Shown here one piece after another: positions 7,698 through 16,295 of a stretch of DNA of 64,000 nt. The DNA is from Paenibacillus montanisoli (GTDB taxonomy: Bacteria; Bacillota; Bacilli; Paenibacillales; Paenibacillaceae), in NCBI RefSeq assembly GCF_003268025.1, contig NZ_QLUW01000007.1, forward strand, positions 62,001 through 126,000, in the 5' to 3' direction. A program made the translations under genes and the position numbers. Numbering within the stretch: the first letter of the stretch is position 1; each line of letters opens with the position of its first letter. The notes beneath the pieces were generated by a model, which saw only the letters and a program-made list of their open reading frames with translations, was not told the DNA's origin and made no database searches.

Positions 7698-9772
7698 CAT
7701 TTACGCATATCGTAAGCAAAAACCTGCGGTACAACTTCAAACGTTTCCTGTCCTACTTGTTCGTCAACAGCTTCGTGGTTGCCGTTCTGTTCATGTATGG
7801 CAGCCTGCTGTTTAACGAGATCTTGGCAAAAGACATCGCCATGAAGCTGGTCTCGGATTACATCGAAATCGCGGCTTACGCCATTATCCTGTTCAGTATC
7901 GCGTTCGTGTCCTATACCGGCATCTATTTCGTGAAATCCAGAGGCAAGGAGTTCGGCGTCTACTTGACGCTCGGCATGACCACCCGCGACCTGATGCGCA
8001 TGGTCATCTTCGAGAGTTTTGTCGTCGTCATCGGCTCCGCGATTTGCGGGATCGCCGCCGGACTGTTGGTGTCGAAATTGTTTTACTTAATATTGGCCAA
8101 GATTCTGGGACTTACGGCCGACATTTATTTTATCAGCTATAAAACGTACTTGCTTAGCTTAGGCGTATTTCTGTTTGTCTTTCTATGCAATCTTCTCTTT
8201 ACGAGCACATTCATTCGCAAGCTGTCCATTATTCAAATTGCCAAGGCGTCGAGCACGAAGGGGTTAGCCAAGTCGCGCCCCGTAATCGGCGGCGTGGCAG
8301 CGGTCGTCTTTATCGCTTCTTTGTGGTCGTTTCATGCCACTCTGACGGGCAATGAATGGTTGAACGACCTAATGGGAGACGATCAGTCGACATGGCTGCT
8401 GGCGGATATGATGGCGATGTTCGTGTCGCTTTATTTTGCGATTGCCTCCGGCATCGACGCCGTAAGGGCGATATTCGCGCGGTTTCCCGCCTTATATAAC
8501 CGCAACATCTTGATCCTGTCCAGTCTGTCGCACCGATTCTTCACCTATAAAGTCTCGCTTTATATCGTATCGCTCTTGATCGCGCTGTCCCTTTTCTTTA
8601 CCGGGTTCGGATTATCCATCTACAGCTATACGAAGAAAACGATCGACGAATATGTGCCTTTCGATTTCATGATTGAGTCCACTCACGGCATTAACGTCAT
8701 CGGCAAGAATGAGATTAAAGCCATCGTTGAAGCGAACGGGGGCGCAGTAGGGACGTTCAGCGCCTTTGAATACATTCGCAACGAGAACTATCGGGCATTC
8801 TCCGGCCAGTTCGTGTATTTCAACAAAGCCAGCTTCATCGTCAGCGAAACGAACTTTAATAAGCACATGAACATGTCGGTCGATGTAGCGCCGGATGAGC
8901 TGCTTCTCGTGCATAATCAGAAGGGCGAGGAACAAGAGAAGGTCGATTATGACTCGCTGCTTACCGTTGAGCCGTGGCGTGCCGGCAACGCCCGTGCAGA
9001 AGCGTTTCGCCAAAATCCGACCAATGCCGACCGGTTCGTGAAGTCGCTGGGCGATATCGCCAGATTGAAGTATGAGCAGCCAAAAACGCGCACCATGTAT
9101 GCCTCTTTCATTGATTCCTACGGCAATGTGGAGTTCGAGAGCGTCATGGCCAACGTGGTTGACGATTCGGTTTATGACAGCCTGCGTCAGGAGGAGCACA
9201 GCACGGCGTATCTGTTCAATCTGAAGAGCGGGGATGGGAGTGCAATCTTCGCGGCCCTTCTGGATGCGCTGCGGGACAAAAACAACGACCAGAGCCTGTG
9301 GTCAACGGCGCAAGCGCAATTAGGCGTGAAAGATCAGGCGGAATATTTGCGGCCGATCTATAAAGCAGAACGGATCGATGTAATGCTCCGAATCAATGGC
9401 TTCATGTTCTTTTCCTTTGCTTTCATGGGCTTGCTCTTCCTCATGTCCTCTATTGTCGTGCTTTATTATAAGATCGTGACCGATGTGGACGAAGAGAAGG
9501 AGAAAATCTCGCTGTTGAAGAAGATCGGGCTTACCGGGGCCGAGTGCAGGTCGTATCTGCAGGCGCATCTGGCGATTCTATTCTTCACGCCGCTGGTCAT
9601 CGGCGGTATCCCGGTCCTGTTTTTGCTGCATGCTTCATTTGGCTTTACGGTCTATGCCGGCTATTTAATGGCGCGGGTGCTCATGCTGTATGGCTTGTTC
9701 GCGCTCATGAACACGGTGTTTTATTTGACGCTCCGCAAGAAGTTTTTTCGCGGCGCGGGTCTCGCCGCTTGA
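7694..9772 (+). CDS. BceB-type ABC transporter permease
   Basis: A 692-residue FtsX-superfamily permease starting at a GTG that overlaps the ATPase stop. It has about ten membrane helices, the family motif 'VKSRGKEFGVYLTLGMTTRDLM' after helix 2, and a large hydrophilic domain (about 315-555) that in this class binds peptide/precursor complexes outside the cell. It completes the second regulator-kinase-ATPase-permease module. The stop codon overlaps the -35 of the next promoter (TTGACA, 9769-9774), so no terminator is visible between this gene and the Rrf2 gene. Confidence 0.9.
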   Translation: MTFTHIVSKNLRYNFKRFLSYLFVNSFVVAVLFMYGSLLFNEILAKDIAMKLVSDYIEIAAYAIILFSIAFVSYTGIYFVKSRGKEFGVYLTLGMTTRDLMRMVIFESFVVVIGSAICGIAAGLLVSKLFYLILAKILGLTADIYFISYKTYLLSLGVFLFVFLCNLLFTSTFIRKLSIIQIAKASSTKGLAKSRPVIGGVAAVVFIASLWSFHATLTGNEWLNDLMGDDQSTWLLADMMAMFVSLYFAIASGIDAVRAIFARFPALYNRNILILSSLSHRFFTYKVSLYIVSLLIALSLFFTGFGLSIYSYTKKTIDEYVPFDFMIESTHGINVIGKNEIKAIVEANGGAVGTFSAFEYIRNENYRAFSGQFVYFNKASFIVSETNFNKHMNMSVDVAPDELLLVHNQKGEEQEKVDYDSLLTVEPWRAGNARAEAFRQNPTNADRFVKSLGDIARLKYEQPKTRTMYASFIDSYGNVEFESVMANVVDDSVYDSLRQEEHSTAYLFNLKSGDGSAIFAALLDALRDKNNDQSLWSTAQAQLGVKDQAEYLRPIYKAERIDVMLRINGFMFFSFAFMGLLFLMSSIVVLYYKIVTDVDEEKEKISLLKKIGLTGAECRSYLQAHLAILFFTPLVIGGIPVLFLLHASFGFTVYAGYLMARVLMLYGLFALMNTVFYLTLRKKFFRGAGLAA

Positions 9773-9804
9773 CATGGGCTTTACGAAGTAACTATACTGG
9801 TTAC
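9769..9804 (+). promoter_or_regulatory. Sigma-A promoter with overlapping Rrf2-type operator
   Basis: A perfect -35 TTGACA (9769-9774), an 18-nt spacer and TATACT (9793-9798). The inverted repeat GTAAC-N7-GTTAC (9788-9804) covers the -10, and GGTTACAAC follows. A closely similar half-site, GGTTATAAC, recurs in the operator before the reductase gene at 10276-10298. This suggests that the Rrf2 protein represses its own gene and the neighbour. Confidence 0.7.
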
Positions 9805-9819
9805 AACGGTGGTGGGAAC

Positions 9820-10236
9820 ATGAAACAAATAAGCACGCGATTCTCCATCGCGGTTCATATCCTTTCGCTGATTGCGGTCAGTCCGGGCGATTGTACCGGG
9901 GACTATATCGCAGGCAGCGTAAACACGAATCCGGTTGTAGTCAGAAGAATTATGGGGATGCTGAAGAAGGCCGGCTTAGTGGACGTACGTCCCGGGGTCG
10001 GCGGCGCTTCCTTGCGCAAGCGTCCCGATGAGATCACGCTTCTTAACGTATATCGGGCCGTGGACGTCATTGAGGGGAATCAGCTGTTCCGTTTGCACGA
10101 AGCGCCGAACCCGGTTTGCCCTGTCGGGCGCAATATCGAATCGGTGCTCCAGTCCGAATTGAAGGAAGCGCAAACGGCGATGGAACAGAGGCTGTCGCAA
10201 ACGCATTTGGGCCAGCTGATCGAACGGTTCACTTAA
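9820..10236 (+). CDS. Rrf2-family transcriptional repressor (YwnA-like)
   Basis: A 138-residue winged-helix regulator. The N-terminal 'STRFSIAVHILSLIA', the recognition region 'NTNPVVVRRIMGMLKKAGLV' and the wing 'VRPGVGGASLRK' are typical of Rrf2 proteins. It lacks the three-cysteine cluster of Fe-S members (IscR, NsrR); only two scattered Cys remain (in GDCTG and NPVCPVG), so it belongs with the YwnA/CymR-like group. ATG 9820 is supported by the GGTGGG site and the promoter immediately upstream. The next gene is an NmrA-type reductase, the same pairing as ywnA-ywnB in Bacillus subtilis. Confidence 0.88.
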   Translation: MKQISTRFSIAVHILSLIAVSPGDCTGDYIAGSVNTNPVVVRRIMGMLKKAGLVDVRPGVGGASLRKRPDEITLLNVYRAVDVIEGNQLFRLHEAPNPVCPVGRNIESVLQSELKEAQTAMEQRLSQTHLGQLIERFT

Positions 10237-10242
10237 AAAATG

Positions 10243-10266
10243 AAAGCTCTTCACGAGCTTTTATTT
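10243..10266 (+). terminator. Weak intrinsic terminator after the Rrf2 gene
   Basis: A short stem AAGCTC/GAGCTT with a 5-nt loop followed by a T-rich run. Stability is low and read-through is likely. Confidence 0.5.
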
Positions 10267-10275
10267 TATACCTTT

Positions 10276-10298
10276 GTTATAACCATAACGGTTATAAC
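10276..10298 (+). promoter_or_regulatory. Rrf2-type operator before the NmrA-like gene
   Basis: GTTATAACC-N5-GGTTATAAC is a perfect 9-bp inverted repeat about 36 bases before the reductase ATG. Its half-site is almost identical to the GGTTACAAC over the Rrf2 promoter, so both are probably bound by the Rrf2 protein. Confidence 0.7.
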
Positions 10299-10334
10299 AA
10301 GACAAATTACAACATACCATGGGAGGTAAGCGGA

Positions 10335-11198
10335 ATGAAATTGTTAGTTACAGGCGCTACAGGGAGATTGGGCTCGAAGGTTGTCGAGACATTATTAAGA
10401 ACGGTGCCGGCGAGCCAGCTCGCCGTCAGCGTGCGCAATCCGGAGAAAGCCGAGGCGCTTCGCGCCTTGGGAGTAGACGTTCGGCATGGCGATTTTGACC
10501 GTCCGGAGACTTTGGATGCCGCCTTCGCGGGAATTGACCGCCTCTTGATTATATCTGCCGATGGGGACAACGAAACAAGAGCTCGGCAGCACACGAATGC
10601 AGTAGCCGCAGCGCAGCGCGCAAAAGTCGGTTTCATAGCTTACACTAGCTTAGCTGGTGCCGGTGAAAGCACGATGTTTCTTGCGCCGCCGCATCGCGTG
10701 ACCGAAGAGGCCATTCTGAAATCCGGCATTCCTTACTCGATCCTGCGCAACAACTGGTATCTGGAGAACGAGGTTCCTAGCATTCAGGGCGTACAGGCTG
10801 GTGCACCGTGGGTAACATCGGCTGGATGGGGCAAGGCGGGCTGGGCAACGCGGCACGATTATGCCGAAGCGGCAGCCGCGGTGCTGACGGGTTCCGGGCA
10901 CGAGAATACGATTTATGAGCTGTCCGGCAAGCTGCTGACGCAAGAAGAGTTCGCGGCTGCGGTCGGCGCGGTGCTGGGTAAGGACGTTCCCGTGCTGCAA
11001 GTCGATGACGTGAAATATGCCGAAATTATGAAAGACGCCGGCGTACCTGAAGGATTCATTCCATTCCTCGTAAGCATTCAATCCGGCATTCGTGACGGGG
11101 CACTGGAGGTTGTGATCAGCGATTTCGAGAAGCTGCTCGGACGGCCTGCCGTTCCGGTAGGCGAAGCTTTGAGCCAGCTTGTGCGTGAAATAGGCTAA
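10335..11198 (+). CDS. NmrA-like NAD(P)-binding oxidoreductase (QorB/YtfG type)
   Basis: A 287-residue atypical short-chain-dehydrogenase protein. The N-terminal Rossmann motif is GATGRLG (residues 7-13), 'VSVRNPEKAEAL' binds NADP in relatives, and 'YTSLAGAGES' and 'YSILRNNWYLEN' match NAD(P)H:quinone oxidoreductase type 2 proteins. ATG 10335 follows a GGGAGGT site. The likely role is NADPH-dependent reduction of quinones or related electrophiles, induced through the Rrf2 operator. A redox-sensing, non-catalytic role like NmrA is possible. Confidence 0.85.
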   Translation: MKLLVTGATGRLGSKVVETLLRTVPASQLAVSVRNPEKAEALRALGVDVRHGDFDRPETLDAAFAGIDRLLIISADGDNETRARQHTNAVAAAQRAKVGFIAYTSLAGAGESTMFLAPPHRVTEEAILKSGIPYSILRNNWYLENEVPSIQGVQAGAPWVTSAGWGKAGWATRHDYAEAAAAVLTGSGHENTIYELSGKLLTQEEFAAAVGAVLGKDVPVLQVDDVKYAEIMKDAGVPEGFIPFLVSIQSGIRDGALEVVISDFEKLLGRPAVPVGEALSQLVREIG

Positions 11199-11227
11199 CC
11201 GCCGCCGCGTTGTCCGCGCAAAGCGAC

Positions 11228-11273
11228 AAAAGACCGAGTTCGAGGGCGTTTCGGCCCGAGGGCACGGTCTTTT
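11228..11273 (+). terminator. Intrinsic terminator
   Basis: The stem AAAAGACCG/CGGTCTTTT encloses an inner GC-rich hairpin and ends in five T residues. It terminates the NmrA-like gene. Confidence 0.8.
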
Positions 11274-11499
11274 TGTTGGGTTGGCCTCGCTAACGAACCC
11301 TACAGACGTTAATACAGGAGAATAGCCGTACTTTGGGATCTAACGATCTAACGAACTCACGGACGCTATTGCACGTAAATCCGTCGAAAAACTGCAATTG
11401 CAATGACTGCAGGCAGCCCCGCCTTGCACCAATGTGCGTAAAATGCAAGGAAAACCGGCCTCGCCTCTGATACACTGATAGTGAAAGGAGGCTGCATAC
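11274..11499. other. Non-coding gap upstream of the AraC-type gene
   Basis: No plausible gene. It holds several irregular repeats of TAACGA and the near-palindrome TGCAATTGCA. No convincing promoter could be fixed, although a TACACT about 30 bases before the start could be a -10. Confidence 0.4.
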
Positions 11500-12390
11500 G
11501 TGGATTGGTTGTCGCGAATGAACAACGCGCTGGACTATATCGAAGAGCATCTCACCGGAACCGTCGACCTGGCGGAAGCGGCTGGGAAGGCTTACTGCTC
11601 GAGCACCCATTTTCAGCGGATGTTCACTTTTATAACGAATATCTCGCTGTCCGAATACGTGCGGCGCAGACGGATGACGCTGGCGGCCTTTGAGCTTCAG
11701 AACAGCCCGATCAAAGTCATCGAGCTCGCTTTGAAGTACGGCTACGAGTCGCCGGAAGCCTTTACTCGCGCGTTTCATCAGCTTCACGGCGTTACGCCCT
11801 CCGCCGCGCGCGATAAAGGGATGCAGCTGAAGGCCTATCCCCGTATGTCCTTCCATATCACGATTAAGGGAGATGCAGAGATGAATTATCGGATCGAAGA
11901 ACGCGGCGGGTTTGCCGTATTCGGCGTGGAGCAAGTCATCGATTGCAGGAACGGCAACAATTTCGTACAGATTCCCGAGTTTTGGAGAGCTTCCATGGAA
12001 GACGGCAGTTTTAACCGCGTCATGAATGCGGCTCCGCCGTGCAGCATCCCCGGACTGGGCGAGGTCGGCGCGATCATGTGCTATCGGCATACAGGAGAAG
12101 ATACGTTCCCTTATATGATCTGCGCGTTCGATTTCCAATCGGAGGCGGACCCGCAAGGGCTGCAGCGGCTCGAAGTGAAGCCCCACACTTGGGCGATCTT
12201 TAAATCGGAGGAAGGCACTCAGGCGGAGACAGGGGAGAAAATCCAGGCGGTCTGGAAGCGCATCTTTCCGGAATGGTTCCCGAATTCGGGCTATGAGCAT
12301 GCCGACGGCCCCGAGCTGGAGTTGTATTTCCACACGGGAGATAATCGCGGGTACTCCGAAGTGTGGATTCCAGTGGTGAAGAAAGCATAA
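11500..12390 (+). CDS. AraC-family regulator with GyrI-like effector domain
   Basis: A 296-residue protein starting at a GTG with an AAAGGAGG site. Residues 1-105 form an AraC double helix-turn-helix (IEEHLTGTVDLAEAAGKAYCSS..HFQRMF and 'ALKYGYESPEAFTRAFHQLHGVTPS'). Residues about 130-296 form a GyrI-like/SOUL-fold small-molecule-binding domain ('YRIEERGGFAVFGVEQ', 'FHTGDNRGYSEVWIPV'). This is the architecture of Rob/BltR-like drug-responsive regulators. The target is unknown; no efflux gene is adjacent. Confidence 0.88.
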   Translation: MDWLSRMNNALDYIEEHLTGTVDLAEAAGKAYCSSTHFQRMFTFITNISLSEYVRRRRMTLAAFELQNSPIKVIELALKYGYESPEAFTRAFHQLHGVTPSAARDKGMQLKAYPRMSFHITIKGDAEMNYRIEERGGFAVFGVEQVIDCRNGNNFVQIPEFWRASMEDGSFNRVMNAAPPCSIPGLGEVGAIMCYRHTGEDTFPYMICAFDFQSEADPQGLQRLEVKPHTWAIFKSEEGTQAETGEKIQAVWKRIFPEWFPNSGYEHADGPELELYFHTGDNRGYSEVWIPVVKKA

Positions 12391-12420
12391 TCACTGCTGC
12401 GAGCAGCGGCTGACGCATAC

Positions 12421-12457
12421 ACCGTTTCCGGGCTTCGGCCCGGGGCGGTATTTTTTT
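12421..12457 (+). terminator. Intrinsic terminator with UUCG loop
   Basis: CCGGGC-TTCG-GCCCGG with an outer ACCG/CGGT pairing and seven T residues, following the AraC-type gene. Confidence 0.85.
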
Positions 12458-12742
12458 ATTTTGTTTCACTGAAAACAACAATTGCTCAATTTTATGGTCC
12501 GTGCAACAATACAGTTCAGGATAATTTTTACAATGGGAGGTTCACATAGAGAGGAAAGCGCTGATAGCGCTAAAGGACATAAAGCTGTCATGAAGCCGGA
12601 AGCTCCTCGATTTTCGCGGGGGCTTACGGCTTTTCATTTTTTCTGCCTGATGGCAGTTACTGGATTAATTCGTTCGCTAGAAGGGAAGAGTAAGCGAAGT
12701 TTTGCAGTTTCCGTTTCACCTGCGCGTGAACCCTTAAAAGTG
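12458..12742. other. Long upstream region of the GH94 gene
   Basis: An open frame of 93 codons runs through here, but its composition and start are not gene-like, so it is not annotated. The tandem AGCGCT-GAT-AGCGCT at 12557-12571 and the inverted TTCAC-N6-GTGAA just before the promoter could be regulatory; they are not matched to a known factor. Confidence 0.35.
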
Positions 12743-12772
12743 TGGTATTATATAGTGGTGTAACGTTTCACC
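12743..12772 (+). promoter_or_regulatory. Extended -10 promoter with LacI-type operator
   Basis: TGG-TATTAT (12743-12751) is an extended -10. Immediately after it, over the expected start site, lies GGTGTAACGTTTCACC (12757-12772). This is a near-perfect palindrome centred on CG, the form bound by LacI-family repressors and similar to CcpA sites. A sugar-responsive repressor or CcpA is likely to control the phosphorylase gene. Confidence 0.6.
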
Positions 12773-12809
12773 AAGCAAATAAATACATAACGAGAGTGAG
12801 TGGACAAAC

Positions 12810-15800
12810 GTGAACAACTCTGCTGAAACGAGCCAGGCTCCTTCTAAAATACTGCTAAGCAACGGAAACTTGCAGTTTACTTTTTTGAACAGCGGTGATT
12901 TGTATCAAGCCTCCCATGGGGACGTGTTCATCAATCAAGTGCTTTCCAATCCGATCGACGGATCGTTAAACAATGTGTTCCTAAGACTGTATGCGGCTGA
13001 CGGCACAATCGCGGATGTCATTCCGCTGCTGGGCGTTCGGTCCCAAAGCCGCTTCGCTTACTCGGCGCAAGCCGCAGTATGGGAAGGCACGGCACAAGGC
13101 GTTGCCTACAAAGTGGTGTTCCGGCTGTCGGACCGCGGCATCTGGTTCTGGGATGTAACCCTGTCCGGTAACGGCGTGCAAGCCGATCTGGTATACGGAC
13201 AAGACATCGGCAACGCCAATCGCGGCGCCGTCCGTTCCAATGAAGCCTACGTCTCGCAATACATCGGTCATTCCGTATTTGAAGATAAAGAGAAAGGCTA
13301 TGTCATCTGCTCCAGACAGAACCAGCCGCAGCAAGGAAAATTCCCTTATTTGCAGCAGGGCGCGCTGACAGGCGCTGTCGGCTACGCGACGGACGGATTC
13401 CAGCTGTTCGGTTTGCCGTACAAAGACAGCTACGAGCCGGCAGGTCTGAAGCACCCGTCACTCCCTAATGAAGTGTACCAATACGAATTCGCTTACGCGG
13501 CGCTGCAGTCCGGGCGGATTCAGCTGAATGGCTCGGCACGCATCGTATTCTACGGTTTGTTCAGCGACAATCACGCCGATGCAATCACCTCGCTTGAATA
13601 CGGAGCCGATGTTGCCGAAGCATGGTCGCAAATCGCGGAGCAGCCGCTGGAAGGCGTTCAAGAGGCGGCGAAGGTTGCGCTGCGCTCGAATATCGGCCAG
13701 CCGCTTCAGGCTGCTTCCTTGACGCAAGCGGACATCGAGAAGCGCTATCCGGCGCGTCAGCTGGAGGAGCGGGACGGAGACACGTTGCTTGCGTTCTTCA
13801 CGCCGACTCACGAGCATGTCGTGCTGAAGGAGAAAGAGCTTCGCGTCGAGCGTCCGCACGGTCATATGCTGATGAGCGGCAACAACGACAAGATCAACGA
13901 GCATGTGCTGGCATCGACGACCTTCATGTACGGCATGTTCAACTCCCATATCGTTGTGGGCAATACCTCTTTTAACAAAATGATGTCCAATGCCCGCAGC
14001 GCGCTCAACATGTTCAAGACATCCGGCCAGCGCGTCTATGTGGAGCTCGAGGGCAGATACCGCCTTCTGGCGCTGCCGTCCGCCTATGAGCTTGGCTTTA
14101 ACTATGCGAAGTGGATTTATCAGCTGCCGGAGGATCGCATTGTCGTGACGAGCTTTACGACGGTCGATACGCCTGAGGTGCGGCTGCAGGTCGTTTCCGA
14201 GAGCGGCAAAGCCTACCGTTACTTGGTGACGAACCAAGTGACGATGGATAACAACGAGTACGAAGTGCCGTTCCGCATGGAGCAAGATGGCGATATCGTT
14301 ACGTTCCGTGCGGATGACCGTTCGTACAGCCGTTCCATCTATCCGGATCTGTGCTACCGCATGAAACTCACGGGCGCCGCTATGAGTATCGGCGACGAGC
14401 GTTTGTTGGCCGAGAACGTCCAGTCTGGCGATGCATCGCTTGTCGTGCTGGAGGTTGAGGCTTCCGCGCAGTGGAGCCTTACGATTCAAGGCCTTCTCTA
14501 CGGACAGGAGCTGCCGTTCGTGGAGCGCAATGCGGAAGAGGAAGCGGCCAAGTACCGTGATTTCTACTACAACGTGATGAACGGATTCCGCCTGTCGCTG
14601 CCGGATGGAGCCGAGTCGGCCGAGCTGGGCAAATTCAATACGCTGGCTTGGTGGTACACGCAGAACATGCTCGTTCACTTCTCCACACCGCACGGTCTCG
14701 AGCAGTACGGCGGCGCAGCATGGGGATCGCGCGACGTCTGCCAAGGGCCGATTGAATACTTCATGGCTACGCAAAAATACGACGTTGTCCGTGACATCCT
14801 TCAAACGGTGTTCTCGCATCAGTATGAGGATACGGGCAATTGGCCGCAATGGTTCATGTACGACAAGTACATCAAGGTACAAGCGGGAGAGAGCCACGGC
14901 GATATTATCGTTTGGCCGCTGAAAGTCATCGGCGACTACTTGAACGTCACGAAGGACTACAGCATTTTGGAAGTACAGCTTCCGTATATGGACAGCCAAA
15001 AGTTCGAGTTTACGGAGCAAACGGATACGCTGCTCGGCCACGTGCTGAAAGAAATCGCGTATATCAAGGATCATTTCTTGCACGGCACGCACTTGTCGTC
15101 GTACGGCGACGGCGATTGGGACGATACGCTGCAGCCGGCGAACGCGCAGCTGAAGAAATACCTCGTCAGCAGCTGGACCGTAGCCTTGACTTATCAAGTG
15201 ATGAAGCAGCTGGCAGCGGCGCTTGCCGGCTACAAGAAGGAATTGGCCGACGAGCTTGGCGAGCTGGCGGCGGGCATCCAGGCCGACTTCAACCGCTACA
15301 TGCTGCCGACAGGCGTCATTCCGGGTTTCTTGTACATGGAGAATCCGGAGCAGGTGAAGCTGATGATTCATCCGGACGAGCAGGAAACCGGCATCCAGTA
15401 CCGTTTGCTGCCGATGACGCGAAGCATGATCGGCGAGCTGCTCACGAAGGAGCAGGCGGAAGCCCACTACGGCATCATCAAGGACAAGCTGTACTGCCCG
15501 GACGGCGTTCGCCTCATGAACAGACCGGCAGCCTACAGCGGCGGCGTAAGCACGCGTTTCAAGCGGGCGGAGCAGGCGTCCAACTTCGGGCGGGAGATCG
15601 GCTTGCAGTACGTGCATGCGCATATCCGGTTCATCGAAGCGATGGCGAAGCTCGGATTCCAGGATGAGGCATGGAAAGGACTGCAGATGATCAATCCGGT
15701 CGGCCTGCAAGACGTGGTGCCGAATGCGGAAATCCGTCAAAGCAACGCTTACTTCAGCAGCTCCGACGGCAAATTCAACGATCGTTACGAAGCGCAGGAG

Positions 15801-16178
15801 CGGTTCGATGAGCTGCGTCAAGGCAAGGTTCAAGTGAAAGGCGGATGGAGAGTCTACTCCAGCGGCCCGGGAATCTACATGAACCAGCTGATCTCGAACT
15901 GCCTCGGCATTCGCCAGGAGGGCGGCGATCTGGTGATCGACCCCGTACTGCCGAAGCATCTGAACGGGCTGCAGTTTGAGTTCAAGTTCATGGATCAGCC
16001 GGTCCGGTTTGTCTATCATCTGGACGGCGGGGCGCAGCGCCGCGTAACCATTAACGGAGCGGAAGCCGGCGTGCGGGAGACGGCGAACCGATATCGTCAA
16101 GGAGGCGTGCGGGTTAGCCGTGAAGCCCTTCAATCGGGATTGCGTGCCGATCAGAACGTGATTGAAATTTATATGTAA
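12810..16178 (+). CDS. GH94-family glycoside phosphorylase, probable 1,2-beta-oligoglucan phosphorylase
   Basis: A 1122-residue cytosolic protein without signal peptide. The N-terminal half is a beta-sandwich region with no strong motif. The C-terminal part is an (alpha/alpha)6 barrel with GH94 landmarks: 'WGSRDVCQGPIEYFMATQ', 'HGDIIVWPLKVIGDYL', and 'YGDGDWDDTLQP' (about 766-775), which holds the general-acid Asp region corresponding to DWND of cellobiose phosphorylase. The length (about 1100 residues) and these motifs fit 1,2-beta-oligoglucan (sophorooligosaccharide) phosphorylases better than cellobiose phosphorylases (about 800). These enzymes split beta-1,2-glucans with phosphate to give glucose 1-phosphate. 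It is monocistronic with a LacI-type operator. Start GTG 12810; the ribosome site is weak. Confidence 0.8.
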   Translation: MNNSAETSQAPSKILLSNGNLQFTFLNSGDLYQASHGDVFINQVLSNPIDGSLNNVFLRLYAADGTIADVIPLLGVRSQSRFAYSAQAAVWEGTAQGVAYKVVFRLSDRGIWFWDVTLSGNGVQADLVYGQDIGNANRGAVRSNEAYVSQYIGHSVFEDKEKGYVICSRQNQPQQGKFPYLQQGALTGAVGYATDGFQLFGLPYKDSYEPAGLKHPSLPNEVYQYEFAYAALQSGRIQLNGSARIVFYGLFSDNHADAITSLEYGADVAEAWSQIAEQPLEGVQEAAKVALRSNIGQPLQAASLTQADIEKRYPARQLEERDGDTLLAFFTPTHEHVVLKEKELRVERPHGHMLMSGNNDKINEHVLASTTFMYGMFNSHIVVGNTSFNKMMSNARSALNMFKTSGQRVYVELEGRYRLLALPSAYELGFNYAKWIYQLPEDRIVVTSFTTVDTPEVRLQVVSESGKAYRYLVTNQVTMDNNEYEVPFRMEQDGDIVTFRADDRSYSRSIYPDLCYRMKLTGAAMSIGDERLLAENVQSGDASLVVLEVEASAQWSLTIQGLLYGQELPFVERNAEEEAAKYRDFYYNVMNGFRLSLPDGAESAELGKFNTLAWWYTQNMLVHFSTPHGLEQYGGAAWGSRDVCQGPIEYFMATQKYDVVRDILQTVFSHQYEDTGNWPQWFMYDKYIKVQAGESHGDIIVWPLKVIGDYLNVTKDYSILEVQLPYMDSQKFEFTEQTDTLLGHVLKEIAYIKDHFLHGTHLSSYGDGDWDDTLQPANAQLKKYLVSSWTVALTYQVMKQLAAALAGYKKELADELGELAAGIQADFNRYMLPTGVIPGFLYMENPEQVKLMIHPDEQETGIQYRLLPMTRSMIGELLTKEQAEAHYGIIKDKLYCPDGVRLMNRPAAYSGGVSTRFKRAEQASNFGREIGLQYVHAHIRFIEAMAKLGFQDEAWKGLQMINPVGLQDVVPNAEIRQSNAYFSSSDGKFNDRYEAQERFDELRQGKVQVKGGWRVYSSGPGIYMNQLISNCLGIRQEGGDLVIDPVLPKHLNGLQFEFKFMDQPVRFVYHLDGGAQRRVTINGAEAGVRETANRYRQGGVRVSREALQSGLRADQNVIEIYM

Positions 16179-16190
16179 TCGACAGAAATC

Positions 16191-16222
16191 AAGGAGCCGA
16201 TCCCCCAATCGGCTCCTTTTTT
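16191..16222 (+). terminator. Intrinsic terminator
   Basis: A perfect 11-bp stem (AAGGAGCCGAT and complement), 6-nt loop and T-run, following the GH94 gene. Confidence 0.92.
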
Positions 16223-16295
16223 GTGATAATCTGAGCATAAAGGGTGAAGACGGATTGGCCCTGAATTTCATTGCGAAAGGAAGGACGAAAGCGCC

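Noticed and set aside
12482..12763. A 93-codon frame upstream of the GH94 gene
   Set aside because: No ribosome site, atypical composition, and it covers the promoter and palindromes of the next gene.
13458..16271. A 937-codon open frame antisense to the GH94 gene
   Set aside because: It mirrors the codon pattern of the real gene in a GC-rich sequence; no start signal and no family-like motifs.
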